Source: Salininema proteolyticum | Lineage (GTDB): Bacteria; Actinomycetota; Actinomycetes; Mycobacteriales; Micromonosporaceae | NCBI RefSeq assembly: GCF_042685645.1 | Contig: NZ_JBHUNX010000001.1 | Coordinates: 496,001 to 560,000, forward strand | Reading direction: 5' to 3' | Length of the DNA stretch: 64,000 nucleotides | In this document: positions 21,175 through 29,762 of the stretch, one piece after another | Layout: each line of letters starts with the position of its first letter | How positions within the stretch are numbered: position 1 is the first letter of the stretch | Notes under the pieces: generated by a model | Told to the model about the DNA's origin: nothing | Seen by the model: only the letters and a program-made list of their open reading frames with translations | The model's database searches: none | Made by a program: the position numbers and the translations under genes

Positions 21175-21405
21175 CCTCGTTGCCCGAAGTCGGATCGGGT
21201 TCTGCGGCAAAAGAGAAGCGGGAGTGGCGGACGGTGGTCTCCCCGGAGGCCCGGCAGGCGGGGCGCGAATGTCCTGTTCCCGATAGTTCACGGTCGGCCG
21301 ATATGTCCCGTTCAAAAGCGGCACAGGCCCTTGTGCGGCGTGGTGCCCGCGGTGTGCCCGGTGATCATGGTTCACACGGGGCCGTCCACGGTAGTATTAC
21401 TGATT

Positions 21406-22029
21406 GTGACTGTTGGAGTTTCTTGGCGGGTCGGGATCTTCGGAGGCACGTTCGATCCCGTGCACTACGGCCATCTGGCGGCGGCGAGCGAGGCGTACAT
21501 TCGAGCCGACCTGGACGAGGTCGTCTTCGTGCCCACCGGCGACCCCTGGCAGAAGGCGGGGAAGGCGATCAGCCCGGCCGCCCTGCGCGGCGAGATGACG
21601 CGTCTGGCGATCAACGGCGACCCCCGCTTCCGGATGAGCCTCGTCGACATCGAGCGGGAGGGGCCGACCTACGCCGCCGACACGGTCGAGGACATTCGTG
21701 CCGAATACGACAAGGCCGTCGACCTCTACTTCATCTTCGGGGCCGACTCCTTGGAGAACCTCTACACGTGGCACCGCGTCGGCGAACTGGTGCGAAGCGT
21801 CGAGTTCATTGCCCTCAACCGGCCGGGCTCCCAGCGCAGGGGGGCCGAGCTTCCGCCGGGCACGAAGGTGGAGTACGTGGACATGGCGGGGATGGAGCTG
21901 TCCTCGAGCATGTGCCGCGAGCGCGTCGCCCGTGGCGAGACTCTCCGATACCTGGTACCCGAGCCGGTGCGGGGGTTCATCGAGTCCGCGGACCTCTATC
22001 TCCCGGGACGTGCGTTAGGCGATATGTGA
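21406..22029 (+). CDS. nadD: Nicotinate-nucleotide adenylyltransferase
   Basis: NadD adenylylates nicotinate mononucleotide in NAD synthesis. The 207-aa protein has the nucleotidyltransferase signature GIFGGTFDPVHYGHL at its N-terminus and an SSSMCRERVARGE motif near 168 (the SSTxxR equivalent). The GTG at 21406 is chosen because TAGTAT (21392-21397) lies 8 nt upstream, consistent with a leaderless transcript; upstream in-frame starts would precede that promoter. It is followed by rsfS and a histidine phosphatase, the conserved actinobacterial order. The 21175-21405 gap before it shows no gene. Confidence 0.94.
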   Translation: MTVGVSWRVGIFGGTFDPVHYGHLAAASEAYIRADLDEVVFVPTGDPWQKAGKAISPAALRGEMTRLAINGDPRFRMSLVDIEREGPTYAADTVEDIRAEYDKAVDLYFIFGADSLENLYTWHRVGELVRSVEFIALNRPGSQRRGAELPPGTKVEYVDMAGMELSSSMCRERVARGETLRYLVPEPVRGFIESADLYLPGRALGDM

Positions 22030-22113
22030 TCGAGGTTCAGGGGCCGCCCATGGCACACTGGGACAGTGCGCCCAGCGCGCAGTACGAGCCGTCGATCCGG
22101 AAAAGGAAGTCTT

Positions 22114-22494
22114 GTGGCAGCTGACCAATATGCCATCGATATCGCCCAGATCGCTGCCCAGGCCGCGGCCGATAAGAAGGGCGAGCAGATCAACCTGCGG
22201 GACGTGACCGACCAGCTGGCGATCACCGAGGTGTTCGTCATCGTCTCCGCGACCAACGAACGGCAGGTCAACGCCATCGTCGACAACGTCGAAGGCGAAC
22301 TGATCAAGCAGAAGGACCTGCGTCCGCGCCGCCGCGAGGGCAAGGGTTCGAGCGACCAGTGGGTGCTGCTGGACTACGGTGACATCGTGGTTCACGTCTT
22401 CGACGAGGAGGCGCGCGAGTTCTACGGGCTCGACGGCCTCTGGAAGGACTGCCCGGAGATCGAGTTCACCGACGAGCCGGCCTCCGGCGAGTAG
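22114..22494 (+). CDS. rsfS: Ribosome silencing factor RsfS
   Basis: The 126-aa protein of the RsfS/Iojap family binds ribosomal protein L14 and blocks subunit joining in starvation. The GTG start at 22114 has AAGGAAG upstream and gives VAADQYAIDIAQIAAQAAAD. Family blocks ITEVFVIVSATNERQVNAIV (about 39-58) and WVLLDYGDIVVHVFDEEARE then FYGLDGLW are clear. It is part of the nadD operon. Confidence 0.94.
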   Translation: MAADQYAIDIAQIAAQAAADKKGEQINLRDVTDQLAITEVFVIVSATNERQVNAIVDNVEGELIKQKDLRPRRREGKGSSDQWVLLDYGDIVVHVFDEEAREFYGLDGLWKDCPEIEFTDEPASGE

Positions 22495-22507
22495 CGGGAG
22501 GCTCTCC

Positions 22508-23158
22508 GTGGTCAGCAAGATCATCGTCGTCCGGCACGGGCGCACCGAATGGAACATCTCGGGCCGGATTCAGGGCTCGACGGACATTCCGCTCGACGAG
22601 GTCGGAACCGCGCAGGCGGCCGATGCGGCCGAGGCTCTCGCGGAGTACAAGCCTTCGCGGATCGTCTCCAGCGACCTGTCCCGTGCCGTCGCGACGGCTG
22701 AGCCCGTCGCGGACCTCGTCGGAGTCGCGATCGAGCGCGACGCGCGTCTTCGCGAGCGCGCCTTCGGCCCCTGGGAGGGGCTGAAGAACGAGGAGATCAG
22801 GGACAGGTTCGCCGAGGACCACATGCGCTGGAAATCGGGCAGACCGGTCGAGAACCCCGAGATCGAGACGTGGGACGCTCTGCAGGAGCGCTGCCTGGAG
22901 GCCGTCGAGGACCTCACCCACGCGGCGGACGGCACGCTCATGGTGTTCACGCACGGGGGTGCCGCTCGGCACCTGATCGCCGGGATCCTCGGATGGGACC
23001 ACGACGCGGCCGGCGCTCTCGCGGGCATGGACAACGTCCACTGGACGGACCTGCGCCGTATGAAGAACGGCCGTTGGCGCATGTTCGGGTTCAACCTGGG
23101 AGTGCGGTCCGTCCACGACCTGGGGTCCAGTCCCCTGTCCAAGGCGAACCAGTCGTAG
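22508..23158 (+). CDS. Histidine phosphatase (phosphoglycerate-mutase-like, GpgP position)
   Basis: This is a 216-aa histidine phosphatase superfamily enzyme. The catalytic His is in IVVRHGRTEWN at the N-terminus. The second core His is in FTHGGAARHLI (about 146), and the acid Glu is in RLRERAFGPWEG (about 80). The GTG start has GGGAGG upstream. In mycobacteria the gene at this position, after nadD and rsfS, is glucosyl-3-phosphoglycerate phosphatase (gpgP). That function is plausible here by synteny but not proven by sequence alone. Confidence 0.88.
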   Translation: MVSKIIVVRHGRTEWNISGRIQGSTDIPLDEVGTAQAADAAEALAEYKPSRIVSSDLSRAVATAEPVADLVGVAIERDARLRERAFGPWEGLKNEEIRDRFAEDHMRWKSGRPVENPEIETWDALQERCLEAVEDLTHAADGTLMVFTHGGAARHLIAGILGWDHDAAGALAGMDNVHWTDLRRMKNGRWRMFGFNLGVRSVHDLGSSPLSKANQS

Positions 23159-23203
23159 CCGAATTCGCGGGAACCATCCGGTGGCGAGCGACGTCTACTC
23201 CAT

Positions 23204-23677
23204 ATGAAAACATTCAGTCAGGTCTATCGGAAACGTCGTGGAGCGGTTATCCTGGCCTCGGCGGCGTTGCTGGCGATGGTGTTGAGCGCCTGTGAGAACG
23301 GCGATGAGCCCGGTTCGGCCGCGTCCGACCCGCCGCCGGCCACCGACTCGGCCGCTCCGACCGAGTCTTCCAGCGATCCTTCCGAGGAGGAGTCCGTGAG
23401 CGAGAGCGAGCCGCCCAAGGTCGACCCGTCCAAGGGCGTCGAGGACGACCAGAAGTTGACGTCGATGACCATTTCCGGAACCGTGGAGGAAGGCGTCGAG
23501 GCCGGCTGCCTCGTCCTCACGCACAACGGCACGACCTACGGTCTGTTCGGCTCCTTTGACAAGCAGAAGGTCCGCGCCGGCGCCGAGGTCGAGTTGACCG
23601 GTCAGGTGGACAAGGGGATCATGAGCCACTGCCAGCAGGGCACCCCCTTCAAGGTCAGCGACTTCTCGGTCAAGTAG
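23204..23677 (+). CDS. Small lipoprotein, unknown function
   Basis: The protein has 157 aa with a lipoprotein signal peptide and lipobox LSAC (Cys about 30). A Ser/Glu/Pro-rich linker (about 35-75) leads to a small C-terminal domain (SMTISGTVEEGVEAGCLVLT...VELTGQVDKGIMSHCQQGTP) with two Cys that may form a disulphide. The domain resembles small OB/beta-barrel extracytoplasmic modules, but I cannot assign it. A strong terminator follows. Confidence 0.8.
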   Translation: MKTFSQVYRKRRGAVILASAALLAMVLSACENGDEPGSAASDPPPATDSAAPTESSSDPSEEESVSESEPPKVDPSKGVEDDQKLTSMTISGTVEEGVEAGCLVLTHNGTTYGLFGSFDKQKVRAGAEVELTGQVDKGIMSHCQQGTPFKVSDFSVK

Positions 23678-23757
23678 GCCCCGTTCGCCTCCCACCCGGG
23701 ACGTGCCCACCCCGCAAGCCGGGCATTCACCGGTTCGGCGTGAACTGATGACTTCGT

Positions 23758-23791
23758 CCGGCCCGGTCCGCTGCAGGACCGGGCCGGTTTT
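23758..23791 (+). terminator. Rho-independent terminator
   Basis: Perfect 12-bp stem CCGGCCCGGTCC/GGACCGGGCCGG with 6-nt loop followed by TTTT. It ends the nadD-rsfS-phosphatase-lipoprotein stretch. The rest of the 23678-24021 gap holds no gene. Confidence 0.9.
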
Positions 23792-24021
23792 CCGTCCGGG
23801 GCGGCCGGGCCCGTCGCCGCCGGTCGGTACCGACCGGCGGCCCGGCGTTCGGCACCGGTCCCGCGTTTCCCCGACGCGCAGCCGATACGGTGGGTCTTCG
23901 CCTTTGCGGAGCCGCGTCGGGCGCGATCCGTCCGGTTCTGGACGAGCAGGCCGGGTTCCCCCGTCTCTCAGTCGCTTCCAACCGCTGGAACGGATGCTCC
24001 GCTCGTGGGTAGTCTAAGAGC

Positions 24022-24858
24022 GTGGCTATTCGAGTGGTGACTGACTCCAGTTCGGCTCTGCACGACGGGGAGGACGGGCTGACCGTCGTTCCCCTCATCG
24101 TCAGGATCGGTGACCGGGAGTACCGCGAGGGCGTGGACATCGGACCCGGCGAGGTCGCGGCGGCGCTCCGCTCAGGGGAGAAGGTCACCACGTCGCAAGT
24201 GCCGATGGGGGAGCTGCGCGAGTCCTACCGGCGGTTGCTGGACGAGGGCGCCGAAGGCGTCGTGTCTGTCCACCTGTCCTCCAAACTCTCCGGGACCGTC
24301 TCCGCCGCTCGGACCGTCGCGTCGGAGTTCGACGGTCGGGTCGTCGTGGTCGACTCGCTGGGCGCCGGCATGGCCCTCGGCTATCCGGCTCTGGCGGCCG
24401 CCCGCGCGGCGTCCAAGGGCGAAGCCATCGGGCCCGTCGCGGCCGCCGCCCAGGCCCCTGTGAACGGCATCAACACGTACTTCTACCTCGACACGCTCGA
24501 GTACCTGCGGCGCGGCGGCCGGATCAGCACCGCCCGGGCGCTGGTCGGCACGGCTCTCTCGGTGAAGCCGATTCTCGCCTTGGACGACGGGGTGATCTCC
24601 ATGATCGAGAAGGTGCGCACGCCCTCCCGGGGCCTGCAGCGCCTGGCCGCTCTGGCCGAGGAGGCCGTCGGCTCGCGCCCCGCCGAATTGACCGTTCACC
24701 ACCTTCAGTCGGAGAAGAACGCGGTGGCCCTGGCGGAATGGTTGACGAAGCGCTTCGCCGACCAGGTGACCGATGTGCGGGTCTCGGAAATCGGAGCGGC
24801 CCTGGGCGCGCACTGCGGTCCCGGCGTCGTCGGAGTCGTCGCCTGCCCCGAGGCCTGA
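24022..24858 (+). CDS. DegV-family fatty-acid-binding protein
   Basis: This 278-aa DegV/FakB-type protein binds a fatty acid in its core and can present it to a fatty-acid kinase. Signatures are VVTDSSSAL at the N-terminus, TTSQVPMGE (about 56), SKLSGTVSAAR (about 89) and VDSLGAGMALGY (about 110). In addition there is YFYLDTLEYLRRGGRIS (about 153), and RTPSRGLQRL. TAGTCT ends 6 nt before the GTG start, so it is probably leaderless. It keeps the syntenic position between the nadD block and comEA. Confidence 0.92.
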   Translation: MAIRVVTDSSSALHDGEDGLTVVPLIVRIGDREYREGVDIGPGEVAAALRSGEKVTTSQVPMGELRESYRRLLDEGAEGVVSVHLSSKLSGTVSAARTVASEFDGRVVVVDSLGAGMALGYPALAAARAASKGEAIGPVAAAAQAPVNGINTYFYLDTLEYLRRGGRISTARALVGTALSVKPILALDDGVISMIEKVRTPSRGLQRLAALAEEAVGSRPAELTVHHLQSEKNAVALAEWLTKRFADQVTDVRVSEIGAALGAHCGPGVVGVVACPEA

Positions 24859-24895
24859 GGAAGTCATTCGTTCGAACGAGTGGCGATCCTCGATT

Positions 24896-24915
24896 TTATC
24901 CACAGGTTATCCACA
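24896..24915 (+). promoter_or_regulatory. Two perfect DnaA boxes upstream of comEA
   Basis: TTATCCACA occurs at 24896-24904 and again at 24907-24915, an 11-bp direct repeat matching the DnaA-box consensus exactly. It lies in the short degV-comEA gap, 36 bp before the comEA start. It could let DnaA regulate comEA or titrate DnaA. Confidence 0.7.
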
Positions 24916-24950
24916 GGCGGAATTCTTTCCTGTACTTCTCTTGACTCCGG

Positions 24951-25766
24951 ATGTCTCATGGGGTCATGAAAAAGAAATCATACGAAGAGGAAACGTTCGC
25001 CCGACTCTGCGCCAATGTGGAGGCCGTGGCTCAGAATCCGACCGAACACCCCGGCCGAGACGAGTGCGCCGAGAGCGTCGACTCCGCTTCCGGTGAACCG
25101 CTCAGCAGGGTGCCCATCCGCACTCGCCTGCGCGAACGCGTCGAGAAGATCCAGGGGCGCGCGGGGCTCGGGCACGCCAATCGGTGGATCCTCGGGTCCA
25201 TAGGGGCCGCGGCGATCGTCGTCGGCGGTGCCACCGCGGCACTCTCGTGGCCGTCGAGCTCGGAAGAGGAGTTCGCTCCCGTCGACGCCGTGGCCGCCTC
25301 CAGCGCTTCGCACGAAACGGGATCGACGACGATCATGGTCTCGGTGGCGGGCGGAGTGCAGGAACCGGGCGTCGTCGAAATCGAGCCCGGAGCCCGGGTC
25401 ATCGACGCGATCAAGGCGGCCGGAGGCCTGTCGGAGAGCGCCGACGTGGGGTTCATGAACCTGGCGCGGCCGCTGGACGACGGTGACCTCATCGCCGTGA
25501 ACGAAGGCGGCGATGACGAAGTGGTGCCACCCGACGGCGGCGACGGAGAGGGCGACGATTCGGGTGATGCCGGAGGATTGCTGAACATCAACAGCGCCGA
25601 CGCCGCGCAGTTCACGGAGCTGACCGGCATCGGCCCGGTTCTGGCCGATCGTATCGTCGCGTATCGCAATGAGAACGGCTCTTTCGCCACCGTCGACGAG
25701 TTGACGAACGTCAGCGGCATCGGGCCGGCGCTGCTGGAGAGCATCCGCGAGAGCGTGGCCGTCTGA
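24951..25766 (+). CDS. comEA: ComEA-like DNA-binding competence protein
   Basis: ComEA binds DNA at the outer face of the membrane for uptake through ComEC. The protein has 271 aa (266 from the alternative ATG at 24966). It has an N-terminal charged cytoplasmic segment, one membrane helix (about 80-100, ILGSIGAAAIVVGGATAALS), a SLBB-type domain (TTIMVSVAGGVQEPGVVEIE) and an acidic linker. At the C-terminus are two helix-hairpin-helix motifs (NINSADAAQFTELTGIGPVL; LTNVSGIGPALLESI). The start codon is uncertain because neither ATG has a good ribosome site. Confidence 0.93.
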   Translation: MSHGVMKKKSYEEETFARLCANVEAVAQNPTEHPGRDECAESVDSASGEPLSRVPIRTRLRERVEKIQGRAGLGHANRWILGSIGAAAIVVGGATAALSWPSSSEEEFAPVDAVAASSASHETGSTTIMVSVAGGVQEPGVVEIEPGARVIDAIKAAGGLSESADVGFMNLARPLDDGDLIAVNEGGDDEVVPPDGGDGEGDDSGDAGGLLNINSADAAQFTELTGIGPVLADRIVAYRNENGSFATVDELTNVSGIGPALLESIRESVAV

Positions 25767-26654
25767 CGGAAGCGGGGGCTGGGGCCGCAGTCGTTGCTAT
25801 GGTCCGGCAGCGGACACCGTCAGGGGCTGGCCGAAGTTCCGGCTTCTTACCGGCCCCAGTCCTGCCCACCGTCATCACCAATGCGGTGGACGGAGGTGCC
25901 GGCACTGCTCTCCGGCCGCAGACACGACCGAGGCGTCGTTGTCCGTGCGGGTGCAAAGGTGGCCGCATGCGCAGCCCGAGGTGCTACCACTGGTGAACCA
26001 CCGGGAACGCCGTCCTGAAGCGCGATCGCATCGGCCTTTCCTGCGTAGTCACTGCACCGGTCGCTCATAGGGCTGCAGGGCAACAGAAGAAGGGCAACAG
26101 AAGACGAAACAGCGGGCCCCGCTGTGGACCGGCCGAGGATGCCCCTGCGGCGGTTGAACCATTCGCAGAATATCCGCACACCAAAGGTGAGGGGGAAACC
26201 GAGACCGTATGAGAGAAGTGGAAACCAGAACCGACGGAGGAACGGGATCGGAAGTCCAATGCGCTCGTTCCTCAACCGATCGAACAGCAGGCGGCGACTA
26301 GTCGTCCCGCTCGGGAGGTGGAACGGAGTTCACCGCATCGCGTCGAACTCCGGTGACAGTCCCGCCCCGGAGCGCCAACACTAGGACGACTGCCGACCTG
26401 CGACTCTGATCAACCTGTTCGACCCTCGTTTAGCGGTATCCGGTCGTCAATGGGCCTGCATCAGGGGCAGCTCGTCGCAAGGCGGTGCGCTGTCGACGGA
26501 TAGGTTCGCAGCGCCCATGGGATATGGGGTGCCCATCGAACCGTCCCGTTTGCGGGATCTACGGGAACGGTTCGGCCGTGCGCGGCACCGATCGGTCGGT
26601 TCACAGGTCCACGGCTCCACGGTCTGTCAGCACGACGGACCGTGTCGAGGGGGA

Positions 26655-26698
26655 GGAGGTGCTCGGACATCTTAGTCCAGTCAGGTCCGAGCACCTCC
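26655..26698. repeat. 14-bp perfect inverted repeat
   Basis: GGAGGTGCTCGGAC (26655-26668) pairs with GTCCGAGCACCTCC (26685-26698) across a 16-nt loop. A second hairpin, TTCCAGTCCA (26735-26744) with TGGACTGGAA (26762-26771), follows within 40 bp. No T-run follows either, so the role is unclear. Confidence 0.8.
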
Positions 26699-26818
26699 CC
26701 GAACCGTTCACTTGCCGACGACTGCAACCGAGTCTTCCAGTCCAACCGGTCCTTCAATCCGTGGACTGGAAAAGGGGCCGGAACGAACCTGTCGGCCGGG
26801 CATCGGCCCGCTCCCGAC

Positions 26819-27010
26819 CTGGCAGTGCCACAGCGCCTGAGCTGGCAGCGCCATCCGTACCGGCAGTGCCATTGCGCCCGAACTAGCAGTGCCACCCTTA
26901 CCGGCCTGCACCCGTACTGGTCTGCGCCCGTACCGGCCTTGCCACCGAAACTGAGCTGGCCATGCCGCCAAGCTGGCAGTGCCATCCGTACCGGCCGTGC
27001 CACCGCACCC
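26819..27010. repeat. Degenerate CTGGCAGTGCCA-type tandem repeats
   Basis: Units of about 17-22 bp built on CTGGCAGTGCCA and CCGTACCGG recur about ten times. The closest pair is a 25-mer at 26840-26864 and 26971-26995 differing at one base; GGCAGTGCCA occurs exactly at 26821, 26862 and 26975. The core is itself nearly palindromic. It ends about 80 bp before the comEC start. Confidence 0.75.
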
Positions 27011-27087
27011 GAGTCGGCCCGCCGCCGAGTACCCGCCGGCGGCGGTATCGATCGACGGCGGCGCGAATGACAGGAGGTGAGACGACC

Positions 27088-29610
27088 ATGCCAACGCCAC
27101 GGACCGAGACCGACGCGGAATCGCGCTTCGTCAACGACCCGTCCGACAACCGTCTGATCATCGCCGCCTTCGGAACCTGGGCGGGAGCCGCCGCCGCTCT
27201 GTTCACGTCGGGGCCGTACGGCCTTGCCGTCACGGCCGCGGCGGCACTGGCCATGGTCTTCAATCGCGGGCGTCGCCATGCGATCCGCCCCGCCCTGTCG
27301 ACGGCGCTCTTCGGCGTCATATTGGGATCGACCGCCGGAGGCTTCCACGTAGCCCTCCGCGACCACCGAGCACTCGAGCCGTACCTCGAGAGCGACGACA
27401 CGATTCACGTCGAAGCCAGAGTCTCCGACATCCCCCGCCAAAGCCGATGGGACGACGAGAAGTTCCTGATACCCGCCACGCTGGTCGAGATCGGACCGGG
27501 GGACGATCAGCGGTCATCGGACGCTCGGTCCCGCGGGCCCTCACCGGCCACCGGGCACTGGAGGATCCTGATCATCGGAGAGGGCCCCGAGTGGGAGGCG
27601 CTCCTACCCGGGCAGGCCATCAGCGCGGAAGCCGAGATCTGGAAGGACGATCGGCCGGACCTCACCGCCGCGGTGGTCAAGGGCACCGCGTTCACCGTCA
27701 CCCGCGGCCCGCCCTGGTACGCGCGGGCGGCCCACCACGTCCGCACCCGTCTGCATTCGGCCGTAGCCGATCTCGACCCGGCCGAGGCGGGCCTCATCGC
27801 GGGACTCGCGCTCGGCGACCGGTCGCTCATGGACGAGTCGGTGAACGAGGCGTTCCGCGACACCGGCCTGGTGCACTTGATCGTCACCTCCGGATACCAC
27901 GTGGGCATCGTCGTGGGAGTCCTGCTCTGGGGCGCGCTACGCGCGCGCCTGCGACCCGCACTCCGAGCAGCCCTCTGCTTGGCCGGAATAGTCGGATTCA
28001 CCATTATCGTCGGACCGTCCCCCAGCGTGCTGCGAGCCGATGTCATGGCCGGCATGATGCTGCTGGCTTTGGCAGTGGGGCGGCCGCGTGCGTCGCCGCA
28101 GGCACTCGCCTCGGCGGTGATCCTCCTCGTCCTGGCCGACCCGGACATGGCCCTCGACGGCGGCTTCATTCTCTCGGTCCTGGCCTGCGTCGGCATTCTG
28201 GCCTTCGCCTTCCGCTGGGCCGACCCCCTCCTGCGGCGGGGATGGGTGAAATGGGCGGCCTTGGCGTTGACGATCGCCGTGTCGACTCAGCTGATGGTGA
28301 CGCCCGTCCTGGTTTCCTGGGGATCGGGGATCTCCTGGATCTCCATCCCGGTCAACGTGATGGCCACGATCGTGGCTGCACCGGCCGTGGCGCTCGCCGT
28401 GGCCGCGGCGGCGCTGGCCGTCGTCGCGATACCCGCGGGCCAGGCGGTCGCCACGGTCGCCGCCTGGCCGATTCGCTTCCTCATATGGTTGGCCGAAACT
28501 GGCGCGGGCGTGTCGGGGGCGGTCATACCGTGGCCGGAAGGCCTTGCCGGAGTCGGGCTGTTCCTACTCGCCACCCTCCTCATTTGGGTCCTTTGGAAGG
28601 TACGGCGGTTCCGACCCGCGTTCTTCGCGGTGGTGCTCATCGCCCCGTTGGCCTTCTTCTCCTGTCAGTGGAAGTCGGCACTGCCCGAAGGCTGGCTGGT
28701 CGCCGCCTGCCCTGTGGGGCAGGGTGACGCCTTCGTCGTCCCCGGCAGAGAGGGAGGGGCCGTCGTCATCGACGCCGGACCGGACCCGGCCGCCATGGAC
28801 CGGTGCCTGGACGGCCTGGGCATCGACCGGATCGACCTCTTCGTCGTATCCCACTTCCACATGGACCATGTGGGAGGCGCGGCGGCGTTGATCGACGGGC
28901 GGACGGTCTCCAGAGTCCTGGTGCCGCCGGTCGCCGGCGCCGAGCAGGGGGCGGCCCTGGTGCGAAAAGTACTGGGGCAGGGCCGGAACGCCGGCCCGCT
29001 CGAAGAACCGGATGGCCGGGAGAGTGCCACCGGCTCTGGAGGCCACGGTGAATGGAACGGGGAACCGCCTGGGGGAGCGAACGAACGGCGAACGGACACG
29101 ACGGACGGAGGCACTCCGCCCGGGCGGGTCTCGTTCGAAGAGGCGACGGCGGGGCAGCGGATCGTCCATGGGCGGACGGTCATCGATGTGCTCGCACCGG
29201 GGACCAGGCCGTGGTCGGGGACGCGGTCCGATCCCAATAACAACTCGATCGTTCTGCGAGTGACTGTCGAGAGTCGGGAAGGGGGCGATCCTCGTTCGCT
29301 GCTGTTCCCCGGCGACATCGAACTCGAGGCCCAACAGGCCCTGCTCCGTTCCGGAGTCGACCTCAGCGCCGACGTTCTCAAAGTGCCGCATCATGGCTCC
29401 GCGTATCAGGAAGAGGAGTTCCTTTCCGCCGTTCACGCCTCGATAGCCCTGATCGGCGTCGGAGAAGGGAACAGGCATGGGCATCCGTCGGGCGAGGTGA
29501 TCCGGCTCCTCGAAGACGAGGCGGTCCGTGTACGCCGCACGGACACGGACGGCCTCGTCATAGTGGTCTTTACCGAGGGGAGGTGGTCGCTCCGCACCGA
29601 CGGCGATTGA
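27088..29610 (+). CDS. comEC: ComEC/Rec2 DNA-uptake channel with metallo-beta-lactamase domain
   Basis: The 840-aa ComEC moves single-stranded DNA across the membrane. ATG 27088 is chosen for AGGAGG upstream. N-terminal helices come first, then an OB-like region (about 95-200), and the Competence domain with many helices (about 225-520, including DTGLVHLIVTSGYHVGIVVG). A C-terminal metallo-beta-lactamase-type nuclease domain follows, with HFHMDHVGG (about 590) and VPHHGSAYQEEEF (about 768). A hydrophilic low-complexity insert at about 637-688 (rich in Gly, Glu, Arg, Thr) splits that domain. The metal ligands are intact. Confidence 0.93.
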   Translation: MPTPRTETDAESRFVNDPSDNRLIIAAFGTWAGAAAALFTSGPYGLAVTAAAALAMVFNRGRRHAIRPALSTALFGVILGSTAGGFHVALRDHRALEPYLESDDTIHVEARVSDIPRQSRWDDEKFLIPATLVEIGPGDDQRSSDARSRGPSPATGHWRILIIGEGPEWEALLPGQAISAEAEIWKDDRPDLTAAVVKGTAFTVTRGPPWYARAAHHVRTRLHSAVADLDPAEAGLIAGLALGDRSLMDESVNEAFRDTGLVHLIVTSGYHVGIVVGVLLWGALRARLRPALRAALCLAGIVGFTIIVGPSPSVLRADVMAGMMLLALAVGRPRASPQALASAVILLVLADPDMALDGGFILSVLACVGILAFAFRWADPLLRRGWVKWAALALTIAVSTQLMVTPVLVSWGSGISWISIPVNVMATIVAAPAVALAVAAAALAVVAIPAGQAVATVAAWPIRFLIWLAETGAGVSGAVIPWPEGLAGVGLFLLATLLIWVLWKVRRFRPAFFAVVLIAPLAFFSCQWKSALPEGWLVAACPVGQGDAFVVPGREGGAVVIDAGPDPAAMDRCLDGLGIDRIDLFVVSHFHMDHVGGAAALIDGRTVSRVLVPPVAGAEQGAALVRKVLGQGRNAGPLEEPDGRESATGSGGHGEWNGEPPGGANERRTDTTDGGTPPGRVSFEEATAGQRIVHGRTVIDVLAPGTRPWSGTRSDPNNNSIVLRVTVESREGGDPRSLLFPGDIELEAQQALLRSGVDLSADVLKVPHHGSAYQEEEFLSAVHASIALIGVGEGNRHGHPSGEVIRLLEDEAVRVRRTDTDGLVIVVFTEGRWSLRTDGD

Positions 29611-29652
29611 AGAGGGATGGTGCCGTTACAGCCACGGTGATTGACGAGGAGC

Positions 29653-29740
29653 GGCGTCTCTACGCCCACGCCGATTGGTGGGCCCGGACGGGGTTGCGGT
29701 CGCCGTGGTCGAGGCGCCTCTACGCCCACGGCGATTGGTG
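29653..29740 (+). repeat. 28-bp direct repeat pair between comEC and the SMP-30 gene
   Basis: A 28-bp sequence containing CTCTACGCCCACG at 29653-29680 recurs at 29713-29740 with two mismatches, a period of 60 bp. It lies in the 150-bp gap between convergent genes. Function unknown. Confidence 0.75.
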
Positions 29741-29762
29741 TGGGGGTGCCGGTAGCAGCCGA

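Larger units (their letters stand above)
25767..27087. other. 1.3-kb comEA-comEC spacer, no convincing gene
   Basis: Open frames here have poor codon structure and no start signals, so I see no supportable gene. The spacer contains the near-direct repeat GGGCAACAGAAGA twice around 26077-26104, an 11-bp inverted pair GAACGGTTCGG (26565-26575)/CCGAACCGTTC (26699-26709), two larger hairpins (listed separately) and a block of degenerate repeats at 26819-27010. In relatives comEA and comEC are usually adjacent, so this DNA is an insertion or expansion of unknown origin. Confidence 0.6.

Noticed and set aside
24896..24915. Replication origin
   Set aside because: Only two DnaA boxes, no AT-rich unwinding element, and no dnaA, dnaN or recF nearby.
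25847..26275. 142-codon minus-strand frame in the comEA-comEC spacer
   Set aside because: No ribosome site, unconvincing codon pattern and no recognisable domain, so not annotated as a gene or pseudogene.
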